Origin: Rhizobiaceae bacterium
GTDB taxonomy: Bacteria > Pseudomonadota > Alphaproteobacteria > Rhizobiales > Rhizobiaceae
DNA length: 64,000 nt
Direction: 5' to 3'
Assembly: GCA_017640615.1 (NCBI GenBank)
Contig: JAEPQK010000001.1
Span: 558,001 to 622,000 of the forward strand
Shown here piece after piece: positions 46,019 to 54,972 of this stretch. The position numbers and the translations under genes are program-made. The notes beneath the pieces are model-generated. The model saw only the letters and a program-made list of their open reading frames with translations. It was not told the DNA's origin and made no database searches. The stretch's first letter is position 1, and every line of letters starts with the position of its first letter.

Positions 46019-47505
46019 TCCCTCTATCCAGCGCAACGCTCGACAAGCTGCCGAAGGGCGTGAGCGGGCCGAGCTATGACCGCGCGGGCCTGACACCGGG
46101 CATTATCCATGTGGGCTTGGGCAATTTTCATCGCGCTCACCAGGCTTGGTATCTCCATAAGCTCATGCAGATGGGCCTCGCTCATGATTGGGCGATCATC
46201 GGCGCCGGCGTGCGGCCCGCCGATGCGCAGATGCGCGAGCGCCTTCTGGCGCAGGACTGTTTGACTTCATTGGTCGAGCTGGACCCAGCCGGACGATCGG
46301 CGGAAGTCGTCGGATCGATGATCGACTTTCTTCCCGTTGAGGAAGGCAACGCCGCGCTGATCGAGCGGATGGCTAGGCCGGATATCCGTATCGTCGCCAT
46401 GACGGTGACCGAGGGCGGCTACTATGTCAGAGGCGACGGTGTAGGTCTCGACACCGACCATCCCGATATTGTGCATGATGCGCAAAATCCGTCGCGGCCC
46501 AGGACGGTATTTGGCGCGATGACCGAGGCGCTGCGCCGGCGGAAGGCAGATGGAACTGGACCGTTTACCGGACTGTCCTGCGACAACCTTCAGGCCAACG
46601 GAACGATCCTGCGTCGCTGCGTTGTCGATCTCGCACGGCTATCCGACAGCGATCTGGCGGACTGGATCGACACCCACTGCACGTTTCCAAATTCGATGGT
46701 CGATTGCATTGTGCCCGCGACCGGTCCGCGCGAGCTGGAGATCGTCAAATCCATCGGCGTCGACGACCGTGCGCCTGTGACCCATGAAAACTTCCGCCAA
46801 TGGGTGATCGAGGACGATTTTTGCGCCGGGCGCCCGGACTGGGACAAGGCAGGCGCGACCTTTGCAGCAAGCGTTCACGCTTACGAGGCGATGAAGCTGC
46901 GCATTCTCAATGGCGGCCACCAGCTGATCGCCATTCCGGCCGATCTTCTGGGCATCGATACAATTGCAGGCGCAATGGCAGCGCCTGCTATCCGGGCGTT
47001 CCTGCATCAGACGGTCAAGCGCGAAATCGCACCCAATGTCGCAGCCGTGCCCGGCATGACGCCGCTCGCATATCTCGACCTGATCGACCGGCGTTTTTCA
47101 AATGCCGAGATCATCGACACCACACGGCGCGTCGCGTTTGATGGCTCCAGCCGTCAGACCGGGTTCATTGTTCCGTCCATCAGAGACGCTCTCGCAAATG
47201 GGCAGCAGGTTGACGGCCTTGCGCTGATGTCCGCGCTCTGGATGCGGTACTGCATGGGCCGCCGCGAGGATGGCTCTGTCATCGCTGCCAACGACCCGAA
47301 CTGGGTCGCCTTGCAAGCTGTTGCGAAGAACGCCGAGACCGATCCAATGATCTGGCTGGCTCAGACGAGCTACTATGGTGACCTTGCCGGCAACGCGCGC
47401 TTCAGCGCAGCCTTCCGCGGTTGGGCAGAATTGCTGGCGAACGGCTCCATCAATCACGCGCTCGAGGTCTTTGCAGACAAGGCGGCCATGGCTGCGGCGC
47501 GCTGA
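46006..47505 (+). CDS. mtlK: Mannitol 2-dehydrogenase (polyol-specific long-chain dehydrogenase)
   Basis: A 499-aa protein from ATG 46006, which overlaps smoS by 13 bp. It belongs to the polyol-specific long-chain dehydrogenases: nucleotide-binding GIIHVGLGNFHRAHQ, and the catalytic lysine region KLRILNGGH (Lys297, Asn302, His305). It oxidises D-mannitol to fructose with NAD. The open frame extends upstream inside smoS, but that part is not credible. It ends 44 bp before the convergent TetR gene. All key residues are intact. Confidence 0.9.
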   Translation: MDELIPLSSATLDKLPKGVSGPSYDRAGLTPGIIHVGLGNFHRAHQAWYLHKLMQMGLAHDWAIIGAGVRPADAQMRERLLAQDCLTSLVELDPAGRSAEVVGSMIDFLPVEEGNAALIERMARPDIRIVAMTVTEGGYYVRGDGVGLDTDHPDIVHDAQNPSRPRTVFGAMTEALRRRKADGTGPFTGLSCDNLQANGTILRRCVVDLARLSDSDLADWIDTHCTFPNSMVDCIVPATGPRELEIVKSIGVDDRAPVTHENFRQWVIEDDFCAGRPDWDKAGATFAASVHAYEAMKLRILNGGHQLIAIPADLLGIDTIAGAMAAPAIRAFLHQTVKREIAPNVAAVPGMTPLAYLDLIDRRFSNAEIIDTTRRVAFDGSSRQTGFIVPSIRDALANGQQVDGLALMSALWMRYCMGRREDGSVIAANDPNWVALQAVAKNAETDPMIWLAQTSYYGDLAGNARFSAAFRGWAELLANGSINHALEVFADKAAMAAAR

Positions 47506-47549
47506 GAGGCGTGATCGAGCCGAGCTGAATCGACTCGTGTGCCAGTAAG

Positions 47550-48233
47550 CTAGTCGTTTGTCGGTCCATGCTCTCCGGCGACCGGGAGGCACCCGCCAAG
47601 GATAACGTCCACAATCGTGTCGCGGGCGTTGTCGTAGTCCGTACGCCGCAGCGATGTCCGGTCCAAGGTCATCGCGGCCACCTCTGCCGAGTCGGCATAG
47701 AATTGCGTCGAAGCCCACAGCATAATGAAGAGGTGCTTGGGGTCGATCTTGCGCAGCTTCCCCTCGCGTATCCAGTTTTCGACGACCTCCACCCTCTCGT
47801 GGGTTACGTCCTGGATATGACGGCGCTGTGTTCGAGAAAGAAAGCCGCCACCGCGTAGCATCTCGTTTGCGAAGAAGCGTGATTCCACGGCATTTTTGCG
47901 CGAATATTCGAGCTTGGCGGCAATGTAGTCGGCGATCGCTTCACGTGGTTCGCGGTCTGCGCGTATGTGCTCCAGCGCCGAATCCCAGCCCGACAGAAGG
48001 CGCTCAATGAGCCTGGCGTAGATGGCCTCCTTGGTCTCGAAATAATAATAGACATTGGCTTTGGGCAGCTTGCTCGCCTTGGCGATTTCGGCAATGCGCG
48101 TCCCGTCAAAACCCTTACGGGCGAACAGGTTCACGGCTGCTTTGAGGATTGCAGCCTCGTTGCGCGCGCGGATGCGTTCTTCTGGCGCCTTGGCCGCTTT
48201 TCGACCGGGCGTAGCTCTCTTTTCCCGCGCCAT
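47550..48233 (-). CDS. RutR-like TetR regulator
   Basis: A 227-aa TetR protein from ATG 48233 (GAGG upstream; GTG at 48239 is also in frame). The basic N-terminus is followed by IAEIAKASKLPKANVYYYFETKEAIYARLI. The C-terminal part, with SRKNAVESRFFANEMLRGGGFLS and the LFIMLWASTQFYAD block, matches the RutR/YcdC C-terminal domain, which in E. coli binds uracil or thymine. It is divergent from the nucleoside-uptake operon, and two near-consensus RutR sites lie between. I infer a pyrimidine- or purine-base-responsive repressor of that operon. Confidence 0.83.
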   Translation of the reverse strand: MAREKRATPGRKAAKAPEERIRARNEAAILKAAVNLFARKGFDGTRIAEIAKASKLPKANVYYYFETKEAIYARLIERLLSGWDSALEHIRADREPREAIADYIAAKLEYSRKNAVESRFFANEMLRGGGFLSRTQRRHIQDVTHERVEVVENWIREGKLRKIDPKHLFIMLWASTQFYADSAEVAAMTLDRTSLRRTDYDNARDTIVDVILGGCLPVAGEHGPTND

Positions 48234-48314
48234 GTCCACCTCGGATTTTGCAATCGAACAATTTCATACATGGCGGTTGCCACGATTTCCATTTGCAAGC
48301 GGTCTTGCAGAAAA

Positions 48315-48364
48315 TTGACGATTTGGTCAAGAAATGGTGATTCAGAAGTTGACTTTTTGGTCAG
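48315..48364. promoter_or_regulatory. Two RutR-type operators
   Basis: TTGACGATTTGGTCAA (48315-48330) differs from the E. coli RutR consensus TTGACCANNTGGTCAA at one position. TTGACTTTTTGGTCAG (48349-48364) differs at three. The centres are 34 bp apart. Both lie between the RutR-like gene and the UDG-like gene. Confidence 0.72.
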
Positions 48365-48399
48365 CTTTTGGATTCGTAAGGGAACTGGGGTGAGTGTGA

Positions 48400-49248
48400 A
48401 TGACTGTTCGACTTATCGACGCGCTGCGAGAAACGCTGGAGGGGTGGAGCGACGATCTCTCCGCTGACTGGCGCTCGGTGCTGGGCGCGGTCGAACTCGG
48501 ATTCGTCGACAGCGACCAAAATCTTGAAATGGAAATCTGGGAGCCGATTTTCCCACCGCGCAAAGATCGGACCTTTCCCGGTGCTCCCGCGGGTGCCCAC
48601 ATTCTGCGCGCTTTCGATCGGATCGCGCCGAGCGGCGTTCGATGTGTTGTGCTTGGCCAGGACCCATATCCCGAACCCGGCTTTTCCACTGGCCGGGCAT
48701 TCGAATCGGGAAATGTCGCCCAGTGGCGCGAGCTGGAAAAAATGTTCTCCAGGAGCGTACGCGCCTACATGCAGCAGATTTGTGCTGCACGTACAGGCCG
48801 GCCGGAACTCGCCTCTTCATTTGCGGCGTGGCCGACCCTGCTCGCAGATATCGAAGCAGGTTCCGTGGAGCTCGAAGCGCCGGATGGAATTGCGGACCAT
48901 TGGGAAGACGAGGGCGTTCTGCTGCTGAACTCTTCGCTGACCATTTCGCGTTTCGACAAAGCCATCGATCGGCATCAGTCTCACGGCCATCTGCCCGTGT
49001 GGCGTCCGCTGATGCAGGCAGTACTCAAGCACCTTGCAGCTAGCGGACGGCCCATCGTCTATCTCGCCTTCGGCGATATTGCCGCTGAAAATTTGCGGCT
49101 GGCCGGATTGGATAATCCGGCAACGCCGCAAGCGACGATTTTCCGCCCACACCCCGCCGCGGCCGATGAACTTCTTTCGCTCGAAAATCCATTCGTAGCC
49201 TGTAACCGCCACCTCGCGGAAGCGGGCGCTGCGCCGATAGCCTGGTAA
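48400..49248 (+). CDS. Uracil-DNA glycosylase-like protein, first gene of nucleoside operon
   Basis: A 282-aa protein. It carries recognisable family 1 UDG motifs: VVLGQDPYPEPGFSTGRAFE (GQDPY at 86-90, catalytic Asp88), then GVLLLNSSLT and the late IFRPHPAAADELL, corresponding to LLLNTVLT and the HPSPLS loop. The usual His after GQDPY is Pro91, and the rest is divergent. True UDGs remove uracil from DNA. Here it stands 4 bp before a GMC gene and opens an operon for nucleoside import and breakdown, so a role on other bases or nucleosides is possible. The fold is fairly clear, the substrate is not. Confidence 0.72.
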   Translation: MTVRLIDALRETLEGWSDDLSADWRSVLGAVELGFVDSDQNLEMEIWEPIFPPRKDRTFPGAPAGAHILRAFDRIAPSGVRCVVLGQDPYPEPGFSTGRAFESGNVAQWRELEKMFSRSVRAYMQQICAARTGRPELASSFAAWPTLLADIEAGSVELEAPDGIADHWEDEGVLLLNSSLTISRFDKAIDRHQSHGHLPVWRPLMQAVLKHLAASGRPIVYLAFGDIAAENLRLAGLDNPATPQATIFRPHPAAADELLSLENPFVACNRHLAEAGAAPIAW

Positions 49249-49252
49249 GCCG

Positions 49253-50887
49253 ATGAGCCACCCCGAAACATTCGACTACATTATCGTCGGGGCGGGCTCC
49301 GCAGGTTGCGTGCTGGCCAACCGTCTATCGGCGGATCCCTCCAACCGCGTTCTCCTGCTGGAAGCGGGCGAAAGGGACGGCAACCCGCTGTTTCGACTGC
49401 CGATGCTGATGGGCAAGCTGTTTCAGTCGGGTATCTACAACTGGCATTATCACACCGACCCAGAGCCCTATCTCAACGATCGGTCACTCTACTGGCCGCG
49501 CGGCAAAGCGCTTGGCGGGTCGTCGACCATCAACGGCATGATCTATGTGCGCGGCAACCGCCATGACTACGATCGCTGGTCGCAGCTTGGACTGCCCGGG
49601 TGGTCATATGAAGATGTGTTGCCGGCGTTCCGCCGTTCGGAGGGACACATCCAGCGGGACGATGAATACCACAATGGCAAGGGCGAGCTGACCGTTTGCC
49701 GGGCGCGCGGCAAGAACATGCTGCACGATGTTTTTGTCGAAGCGGGGGGCGAGGCCGGATACCGATCGAATGACGATTTCAACGGCGCGGACCAAGAGGG
49801 GTTCGGCAGGTTCGACTTTACCATCAAAGATGGGAAACGCTGGTCGACTTCCTACGCCTTTCTAAGGCCGGTCATGTCGCGCGCCAATCTCACCGTCGAG
49901 ACGGAAGCGCATGCCAAGCGTATCGTTGTCGAAAACGGCCGCGCGGTGGGGATTGAGTATTCGCAGCGCGGGCGCGAACGCATGGCGCATGCGGCGCGCG
50001 AGGTGGTCGTTGCGTCAGGAACGGTCAATTCACCGCACCTGCTGCTGCTGTCCGGTATCGGGCCGGAACAGGAACTCGCGGAACACGGCGTTCCAATCGT
50101 CCATGATCTGCCCGGGGTGGGAAAAAACCTGCAGGACCACGTTGACTGCGTGATGGTCTGGGAGTGTCGGAAGCCGGTGACGCTCTACGGCGATCTACGT
50201 GCCGACAAGCTCGTTCTGTCGGTCATCCAGGGCATGCTTTTCGGCAGCGGCGTTGTCACGACCTTTCCCTACGAGAGCGGGGCATTTCTGAAATCGCGCG
50301 CCGGGCTGGACGCGCCGGACATTCAGTTGCATTTCATGCCCGCGCTCGAAAAGACAGCCAACCTGCATTTCCCAAATCCCTTCAAGAAGAAGCAGGCCGT
50401 GGAAGCAAATCACGGATTTACCCTGCGGGTCGGTCCGGTCAATCCCGAAAGCCGGGGCGAAATCAAGCTGCGGTCGGCCGATCCGGCGGATAAACCGAGC
50501 ATCCGCGCCAACTACCTTCAATCGGATTTCGACCTGCGCACGATGATCGCGGGTATCCGTATGACGCGCGAGATCATCAGCCAGAAAGCTTTCGATCCTT
50601 ACCGCGGCAATGAACTCGCCCCAGGGCCTGCAATCGATGATGACGCGGAATTGGAGAACTGGCTGCGCGCAACGGCGATGACGACCTTCCATCCTGTCGG
50701 CACCTGCAAGATGGGCAACGATCCAATGGCGGTGGTCGACGCACGCCTGAAGGTGCATGGAATTGACGGGCTGCGCATCGCCGACGCCTCCATCATGCCG
50801 ATCATCTCAAGCGGAAACACCAACGCTCCGGCCATCATGATCGGCGAACGGGCATCGGACTTCATTCTCGAGGAGGCCAAATCGTGA
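49253..50887 (+). CDS. GMC-family FAD oxidoreductase (choline-dehydrogenase-like)
   Basis: A 544-aa flavoenzyme. The ADP-binding motif GAGSAG lies at 13-18, followed by LLLEAGERD, WPRGKALGGSSTINGMIYVRG (GMC signature 1) and SGTVNSPHLLLLSGIGP (signature 2). The catalytic pair His480 (FHPVGTCKMG) and Asn524 (SGNTNAP) is in place. Such enzymes oxidise primary alcohols. Its ATGA-type overlap with the NIPSNAP gene and position in the nucleoside operon suggest it acts on a hydroxymethyl group, for instance of a nucleoside or modified base; that is inference. Another option is an unrelated alcohol. Confidence 0.88.
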   Translation: MSHPETFDYIIVGAGSAGCVLANRLSADPSNRVLLLEAGERDGNPLFRLPMLMGKLFQSGIYNWHYHTDPEPYLNDRSLYWPRGKALGGSSTINGMIYVRGNRHDYDRWSQLGLPGWSYEDVLPAFRRSEGHIQRDDEYHNGKGELTVCRARGKNMLHDVFVEAGGEAGYRSNDDFNGADQEGFGRFDFTIKDGKRWSTSYAFLRPVMSRANLTVETEAHAKRIVVENGRAVGIEYSQRGRERMAHAAREVVVASGTVNSPHLLLLSGIGPEQELAEHGVPIVHDLPGVGKNLQDHVDCVMVWECRKPVTLYGDLRADKLVLSVIQGMLFGSGVVTTFPYESGAFLKSRAGLDAPDIQLHFMPALEKTANLHFPNPFKKKQAVEANHGFTLRVGPVNPESRGEIKLRSADPADKPSIRANYLQSDFDLRTMIAGIRMTREIISQKAFDPYRGNELAPGPAIDDDAELENWLRATAMTTFHPVGTCKMGNDPMAVVDARLKVHGIDGLRIADASIMPIISSGNTNAPAIMIGERASDFILEEAKS

Positions 50888-51204
50888 TCGTCGAACACCG
50901 CACCTATACTTTCCGGCCAGGCACTGTCGAAGGCTGGTTGAGGAAATATGAAACCGAAGGTCTCCCGGTTCAGAAGCGTCATCTGAACCGGTTCCTGGGC
51001 CTGTATGTCAGCGAAATCGGTGCGCTGCACACGACCGTTCTGATGTGGGGTTACGACAGCCTCGCCGACCGGGAGGCGCGGCGCAATGCGATGTACCAAG
51101 ACCCTGATTGGCAGTCCTTCATTTCCGGCATCTGGGAGCTTGATGCGATCCAGAGCCAGAACGTGATGATCATGAATCCGGCGTCGTTTTCGCCCGGGGC
51201 ATGA
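50884..51204 (+). CDS. NIPSNAP family protein
   Basis: A 106-aa protein starting 4 bases before the GMC stop (ATGA overlap). It has the NIPSNAP ferredoxin-like fold pattern: MIVEHRTYTFRPGTVEGWLRKYE, LNRFLGLYVSEIGALHTTVLMWGYDSLADREARR. Such proteins are often coupled to catabolic enzymes and lack an assigned biochemical role. Translational coupling suggests it forms a pair with the GMC oxidoreductase. Confidence 0.85.
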   Translation: MIVEHRTYTFRPGTVEGWLRKYETEGLPVQKRHLNRFLGLYVSEIGALHTTVLMWGYDSLADREARRNAMYQDPDWQSFISGIWELDAIQSQNVMIMNPASFSPGA

Positions 51205-51274
51205 TCTGCATACGAAGCAGCATAATTGTAACCAGAAGAACCGGGAACCGGCACCAATCCAGAGGATGACTGAA

Positions 51275-52342
51275 ATGACCAACAAACCGAATGCACTTTC
51301 GCTTCTGCGGTCTTCGATCGACCGGCGCTCATTCCTCAGATACAGCGCAGGCGCGACCGCAGCTGCAATGACTGGAGCAATAACGACCGCGGTAGCTCAG
51401 GCCCAAGATGGCCTTGTAGCTCTCGTTCACACTCAGGCGGCTGGCGATGCCGGCCCGGTGGACTCCATGATCGCCAAGCTAACGCAGCTTGCCGAGGAGA
51501 AGGGTCTTCAGCACCGCGCGATCTATGCTCAGGACCCGGCAACCTACGAGACGATATTCCGTACGCTGGGCGATGCCGGCGCGGCCGTGGTTGTGTCAAC
51601 GTTCAACGAGGTTGCGGAGCCCTTCAAGGCGGTCGCACCCGACTATCCCGATACAAAATGGATCCAGCTGTTCGGCGATGCTTTCGAGCCGCCGATTCCG
51701 AATGTCGTTACCGTGTCCTACGACTACTATCTCGGCTGCTATCTCTCCGGGGTTTTTGCAGGTCACCTTACGAAGTCCGGCAAGGTAGGGTTTATCGGAG
51801 GCATCTCCATTCCCCCGCTGAACGCAGATTTCAACGCATTGAAGGCGGGTGTTCTGTCGGTACGTCCGGACGCGACGGTCACGGCTGCGTTTGCGGGTTC
51901 GTTCCAGGATCCGGCAAAGGGTCAGGAGATCGCAACCCAGATGTATTCGGATGGGATCGACTACATCCAGACCGACGCGGCCGCCACGGACTTCGGTATC
52001 ATTGCGGCCGCAAACGAGGGCGAGGGCCGGTTGGTCAGCACACTCGATCCGGCCCAGTTCAAGCTCGGACCCAAATCACTCATTTCGATTGTCGGACTCG
52101 ACTTCGGCGTGTCGCTCTACAACGAAACCACCAAGGCCCTTGGCGCCGACTGGAACGGTGGCTCTCATGTGAACACCGGCTTGGGCACTGGCGTGATCGA
52201 GTTCATGCTATCACCGTTGTTCCAGGAGCAGGGGTCGCCTGAAGTTGTAGCGAAGTCCAAGGAAGCTTTGGTCGCGGTGGAGAAGGTCAGGGCCGGCATT
52301 CTGGACGGTTCGGTCGACGTGCCGTTCAATACGACACTCTGA
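51275..52342 (+). CDS. BMP-family (nucleoside-type) ABC substrate-binding protein
   Basis: A 355-aa protein; ATG 51275 is preferred because AGAGG lies nine bases upstream (ATG 51266 is also in frame). A twin-arginine signal is visible as RRSFLR near residue 18. The mature part matches the BMP/Med family, such as VVSTFNEVAEPFKAVAPDYPDTKWIQLFGD and YLGCYLSGVFAGHLTKSGKVGFIGG. BMP proteins bind purine nucleosides and related compounds. Together with the ATPase and two permeases downstream, it makes a complete importer. Export through Tat suggests folding before secretion. Confidence 0.87.
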   Translation: MTNKPNALSLLRSSIDRRSFLRYSAGATAAAMTGAITTAVAQAQDGLVALVHTQAAGDAGPVDSMIAKLTQLAEEKGLQHRAIYAQDPATYETIFRTLGDAGAAVVVSTFNEVAEPFKAVAPDYPDTKWIQLFGDAFEPPIPNVVTVSYDYYLGCYLSGVFAGHLTKSGKVGFIGGISIPPLNADFNALKAGVLSVRPDATVTAAFAGSFQDPAKGQEIATQMYSDGIDYIQTDAAATDFGIIAAANEGEGRLVSTLDPAQFKLGPKSLISIVGLDFGVSLYNETTKALGADWNGGSHVNTGLGTGVIEFMLSPLFQEQGSPEVVAKSKEALVAVEKVRAGILDGSVDVPFNTTL

Positions 52343-52369
52343 CCTCTGTCGCGATTGGATCATGCCGTC

Positions 52370-53929
52370 ATGAAGGAGCCGCCGGACGTCGTCCTTGCTT
52401 GCCGCAATATCTATGTAACTTACGGCGAGGTGGTTGCACTCGACGACGTTTCGATCAACTTCCGAGGTGGCATGATCCACGCGGTCGTCGGCCAGAATGG
52501 TGCCGGCAAGACGACCTTCGCGCGTACTGTTGCCGGGCTGGTGCGCCCGGCGACGGGTTCACTGGAGATCAACGGCAGGCCGATTCCCGGCGGTAACGTC
52601 AACGATGCGCGATCGGCCGGCGTGGAACTGGTCCACCAAAGTTTTGCTCTGCCTCCCTCGTTCACGGTCGCCGAAGCAATGCAGTTCGGCGCGGATGGCG
52701 GACGACTCTACACGCGAGCGGCGCTTGAACGCCGCTGGCAGGCGCATCTCGATGCGCTTGATGTCAAGGTAAGGGCCGGCGCACAGATACGCTCGCTGAC
52801 TGTCGAACAGCAGCAGGCCGTCGAAATCGCACGTGCCCTCGTGACCGACGCCAGCCTGTTGATTCTAGATGAGCCGACAGCAGTGCTTTCGCCGGAAGGC
52901 GCCGACAAGCTCTTTGAACGCATTCGCCGCCTTAAGGAGCGCGGTGTCACGATCATTCTCATTCTGCACAAGATCCGCGAGGTGTTGGCGGTATCCGATA
53001 CCGTAAGCGTTCTGCGGGGAGGGCAGCTGATCGATGGGCCGCTTCCAGCGGCCGACATTGACGCCGAGACACTCGCATCACTCATCATCGGTCCTTCCGG
53101 ACGGGCAATCGCCGAAGAGGATCGCAATTCGCTGACCGGCGCTACGCCCCCAACTACGGACGGGGCGGCGACCACGGCAGTGACAAGTGCTCCGATGTTG
53201 AGCCTTACGAACGTGACCACGCTATCGGATGGCGACGGCCCGCCGCTCGACAGCGTCGACTTGACGGTCCATGCCGGCGAAATCGTCGGGGTTGCCGGTG
53301 TCGAGGGTAACGGACAGCGAACGCTTGTGCGAGCGATATCGGCACTGGCGGACGTGGCAAGCGGCACGCTTGAGATCGACGGGCACGACATGGCCGACAG
53401 CTCGCTTCTGTCGCGGCGGGCGCTGGGGCTTCGCGTTATTCCTTTCGAGCGCAACGTCGAGGGGCTCAGCCTGACCAGCCCGCTTTGGGAAAACTGGTCG
53501 GTGGGACGACTCCTCAGCAAGCCTCTCCATGCCGCCATCCGCCCGGACGGGCTTCGGCGAGATTGCCGGGCAGCCTTTGACGACTGGGATGTGCGCTACA
53601 GCAACGTCGAGCAGCGCGCAGGTTCCCTTTCGGGCGGCAATGCGCAGAAAGTAATTCTGTCGCGTGAAATGGACGATGCGGCGCGACTGATCGTGGCCGC
53701 GCAGCCGACGCGCGGCCTCGACATTGGAGCCACGGCATTTGTTTGGGATGCGCTTCGCGATGCGCGACAGCGGGGTTGCGGGGTCGTGTTCGTGTCCTCC
53801 GATCTGGACGAGATCTTCGATGTTGCAGACCGAGTCGTCGTCATGTTTGCGGGGAGGGTCGTTGCCGAGTTTTGCGCGCCGTTCGATCTCGCTACCGTAG
53901 GGTCAGCAATGACGGGAGCGCAGGCATGA
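52370..53929 (+). CDS. Nucleoside-type ABC transporter ATPase (two ABC domains)
   Basis: A 519-aa protein with two ABC modules. The first has Walker A GQNGAGKTT, signature-like LTVEQQQAVEIARAL and Walker B LLILDEPTAV. The second has the degenerate GVEGNGQRT in place of Walker A, with LSGGNAQKVILSREM and a LIVAAQPTRGLDIGA Walker B variant. Such asymmetry is usual in sugar and nucleoside importers of the YufO/NupO type. It starts at ATG 52370 (GGAG only a few bases after, no clear RBS before) and overlaps the next gene by 4 bases. Confidence 0.9.
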   Translation: MKEPPDVVLACRNIYVTYGEVVALDDVSINFRGGMIHAVVGQNGAGKTTFARTVAGLVRPATGSLEINGRPIPGGNVNDARSAGVELVHQSFALPPSFTVAEAMQFGADGGRLYTRAALERRWQAHLDALDVKVRAGAQIRSLTVEQQQAVEIARALVTDASLLILDEPTAVLSPEGADKLFERIRRLKERGVTIILILHKIREVLAVSDTVSVLRGGQLIDGPLPAADIDAETLASLIIGPSGRAIAEEDRNSLTGATPPTTDGAATTAVTSAPMLSLTNVTTLSDGDGPPLDSVDLTVHAGEIVGVAGVEGNGQRTLVRAISALADVASGTLEIDGHDMADSSLLSRRALGLRVIPFERNVEGLSLTSPLWENWSVGRLLSKPLHAAIRPDGLRRDCRAAFDDWDVRYSNVEQRAGSLSGGNAQKVILSREMDDAARLIVAAQPTRGLDIGATAFVWDALRDARQRGCGVVFVSSDLDEIFDVADRVVVMFAGRVVAEFCAPFDLATVGSAMTGAQA

Positions 53930-54972
53930 GCGCCAATTTTTCCGCGATCATCAGAGCAACCGTTTTCATCGTTATCGCGCTGGTGCTTTGCGGGATCATC
54001 TTTGAGATTGCCGGCTACCCCGGGATACAGACATTCGATGCCATCATCGATGGAGCATTCCTGCGTCGCAATGCGCTTGAGCATGCGCTTCGCTGGGCGC
54101 TGCCGCTGTTCATCACCGCGACGGGCGTCGTGATCTCGTTCCGGGCCGGCTACTTCAATATCGGAGCACAGGGTCAGTTCTATGTCGGCGCGATCTGCGC
54201 GGCATTCGTTGCGGAGTGGCTGAAGGGGTATCCGGGCGCAGTCGTCGTTCCGCTGTGCTTTGTTGCAGGCACTGCCGGTGGCGCCCTGTGGGCGCTTTGG
54301 CCCGGCCTACTTCGATTGCGCTCAGGCGCTGACGAAGTGATCACTACGCTGATGGGCAATTTCCTGGCCGGTCTTCTGCTTGTCTATGTCACCGCCGGTC
54401 CCTTGAAAGATCCGTCAGGTTCAGGCCAGCAGGCATCCAGCAGGCCGCTGGAGGCGGCCTACCGCATCAGCACATCGAATGGCGTCTCGCCGACAATCAT
54501 CGGAATCGCCATCTTCGTCGGTCTGGCGATGTGGTTCCTGGTCAATCGAACAGCGTTTGGTGTTCTGTCCGGTCTTGGCGGCCGTAACCCAACGATGGTG
54601 CAATGGCAGGGTGCCAGCGTGTGGCGCATCGGCCTTGCGAGCTTCCTCATCAGCGGCGCGCTGGCCGGCCTTGCAGGAACGATCGAACTGATGGGTCCGA
54701 ACGGCCGCCTGGCGGGCGGCTTTCTACCGGCGCACGGGTTCACCGCTGTGCTTATTGCGCTGGTTGCCGGCCTCTCGATCACCGGCACGGCAATTGCTGC
54801 CTTTTTCTTCGGCGGGCTGGCGTCGGCCGCGCTCTATCTGCCGGTAATCGCCGGATTGCCATCGGCCGCCATCGACATAATCAACGCCGCAATCGCGCTC
54901 TTCATCACCGCGAAATCCCGATTTGTCGATCGGCTGGCAAATATCTGGAGGCGGCCTTGGACGACATCGTAA
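53926..54972 (+). CDS. Nucleoside-type ABC transporter permease 1
   Basis: A 348-aa membrane protein starting with an ATGA overlap. About nine or ten helices are visible, with the family pattern ISFRAGYFNIGAQGQFYVGAICAAFV and LRLRSGADEVITTLMGNFLAG. It matches the BmpC/NupP-type permease found in BMP-linked importers. Confidence 0.88.
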   Translation: MSANFSAIIRATVFIVIALVLCGIIFEIAGYPGIQTFDAIIDGAFLRRNALEHALRWALPLFITATGVVISFRAGYFNIGAQGQFYVGAICAAFVAEWLKGYPGAVVVPLCFVAGTAGGALWALWPGLLRLRSGADEVITTLMGNFLAGLLLVYVTAGPLKDPSGSGQQASSRPLEAAYRISTSNGVSPTIIGIAIFVGLAMWFLVNRTAFGVLSGLGGRNPTMVQWQGASVWRIGLASFLISGALAGLAGTIELMGPNGRLAGGFLPAHGFTAVLIALVAGLSITGTAIAAFFFGGLASAALYLPVIAGLPSAAIDIINAAIALFITAKSRFVDRLANIWRRPWTTS

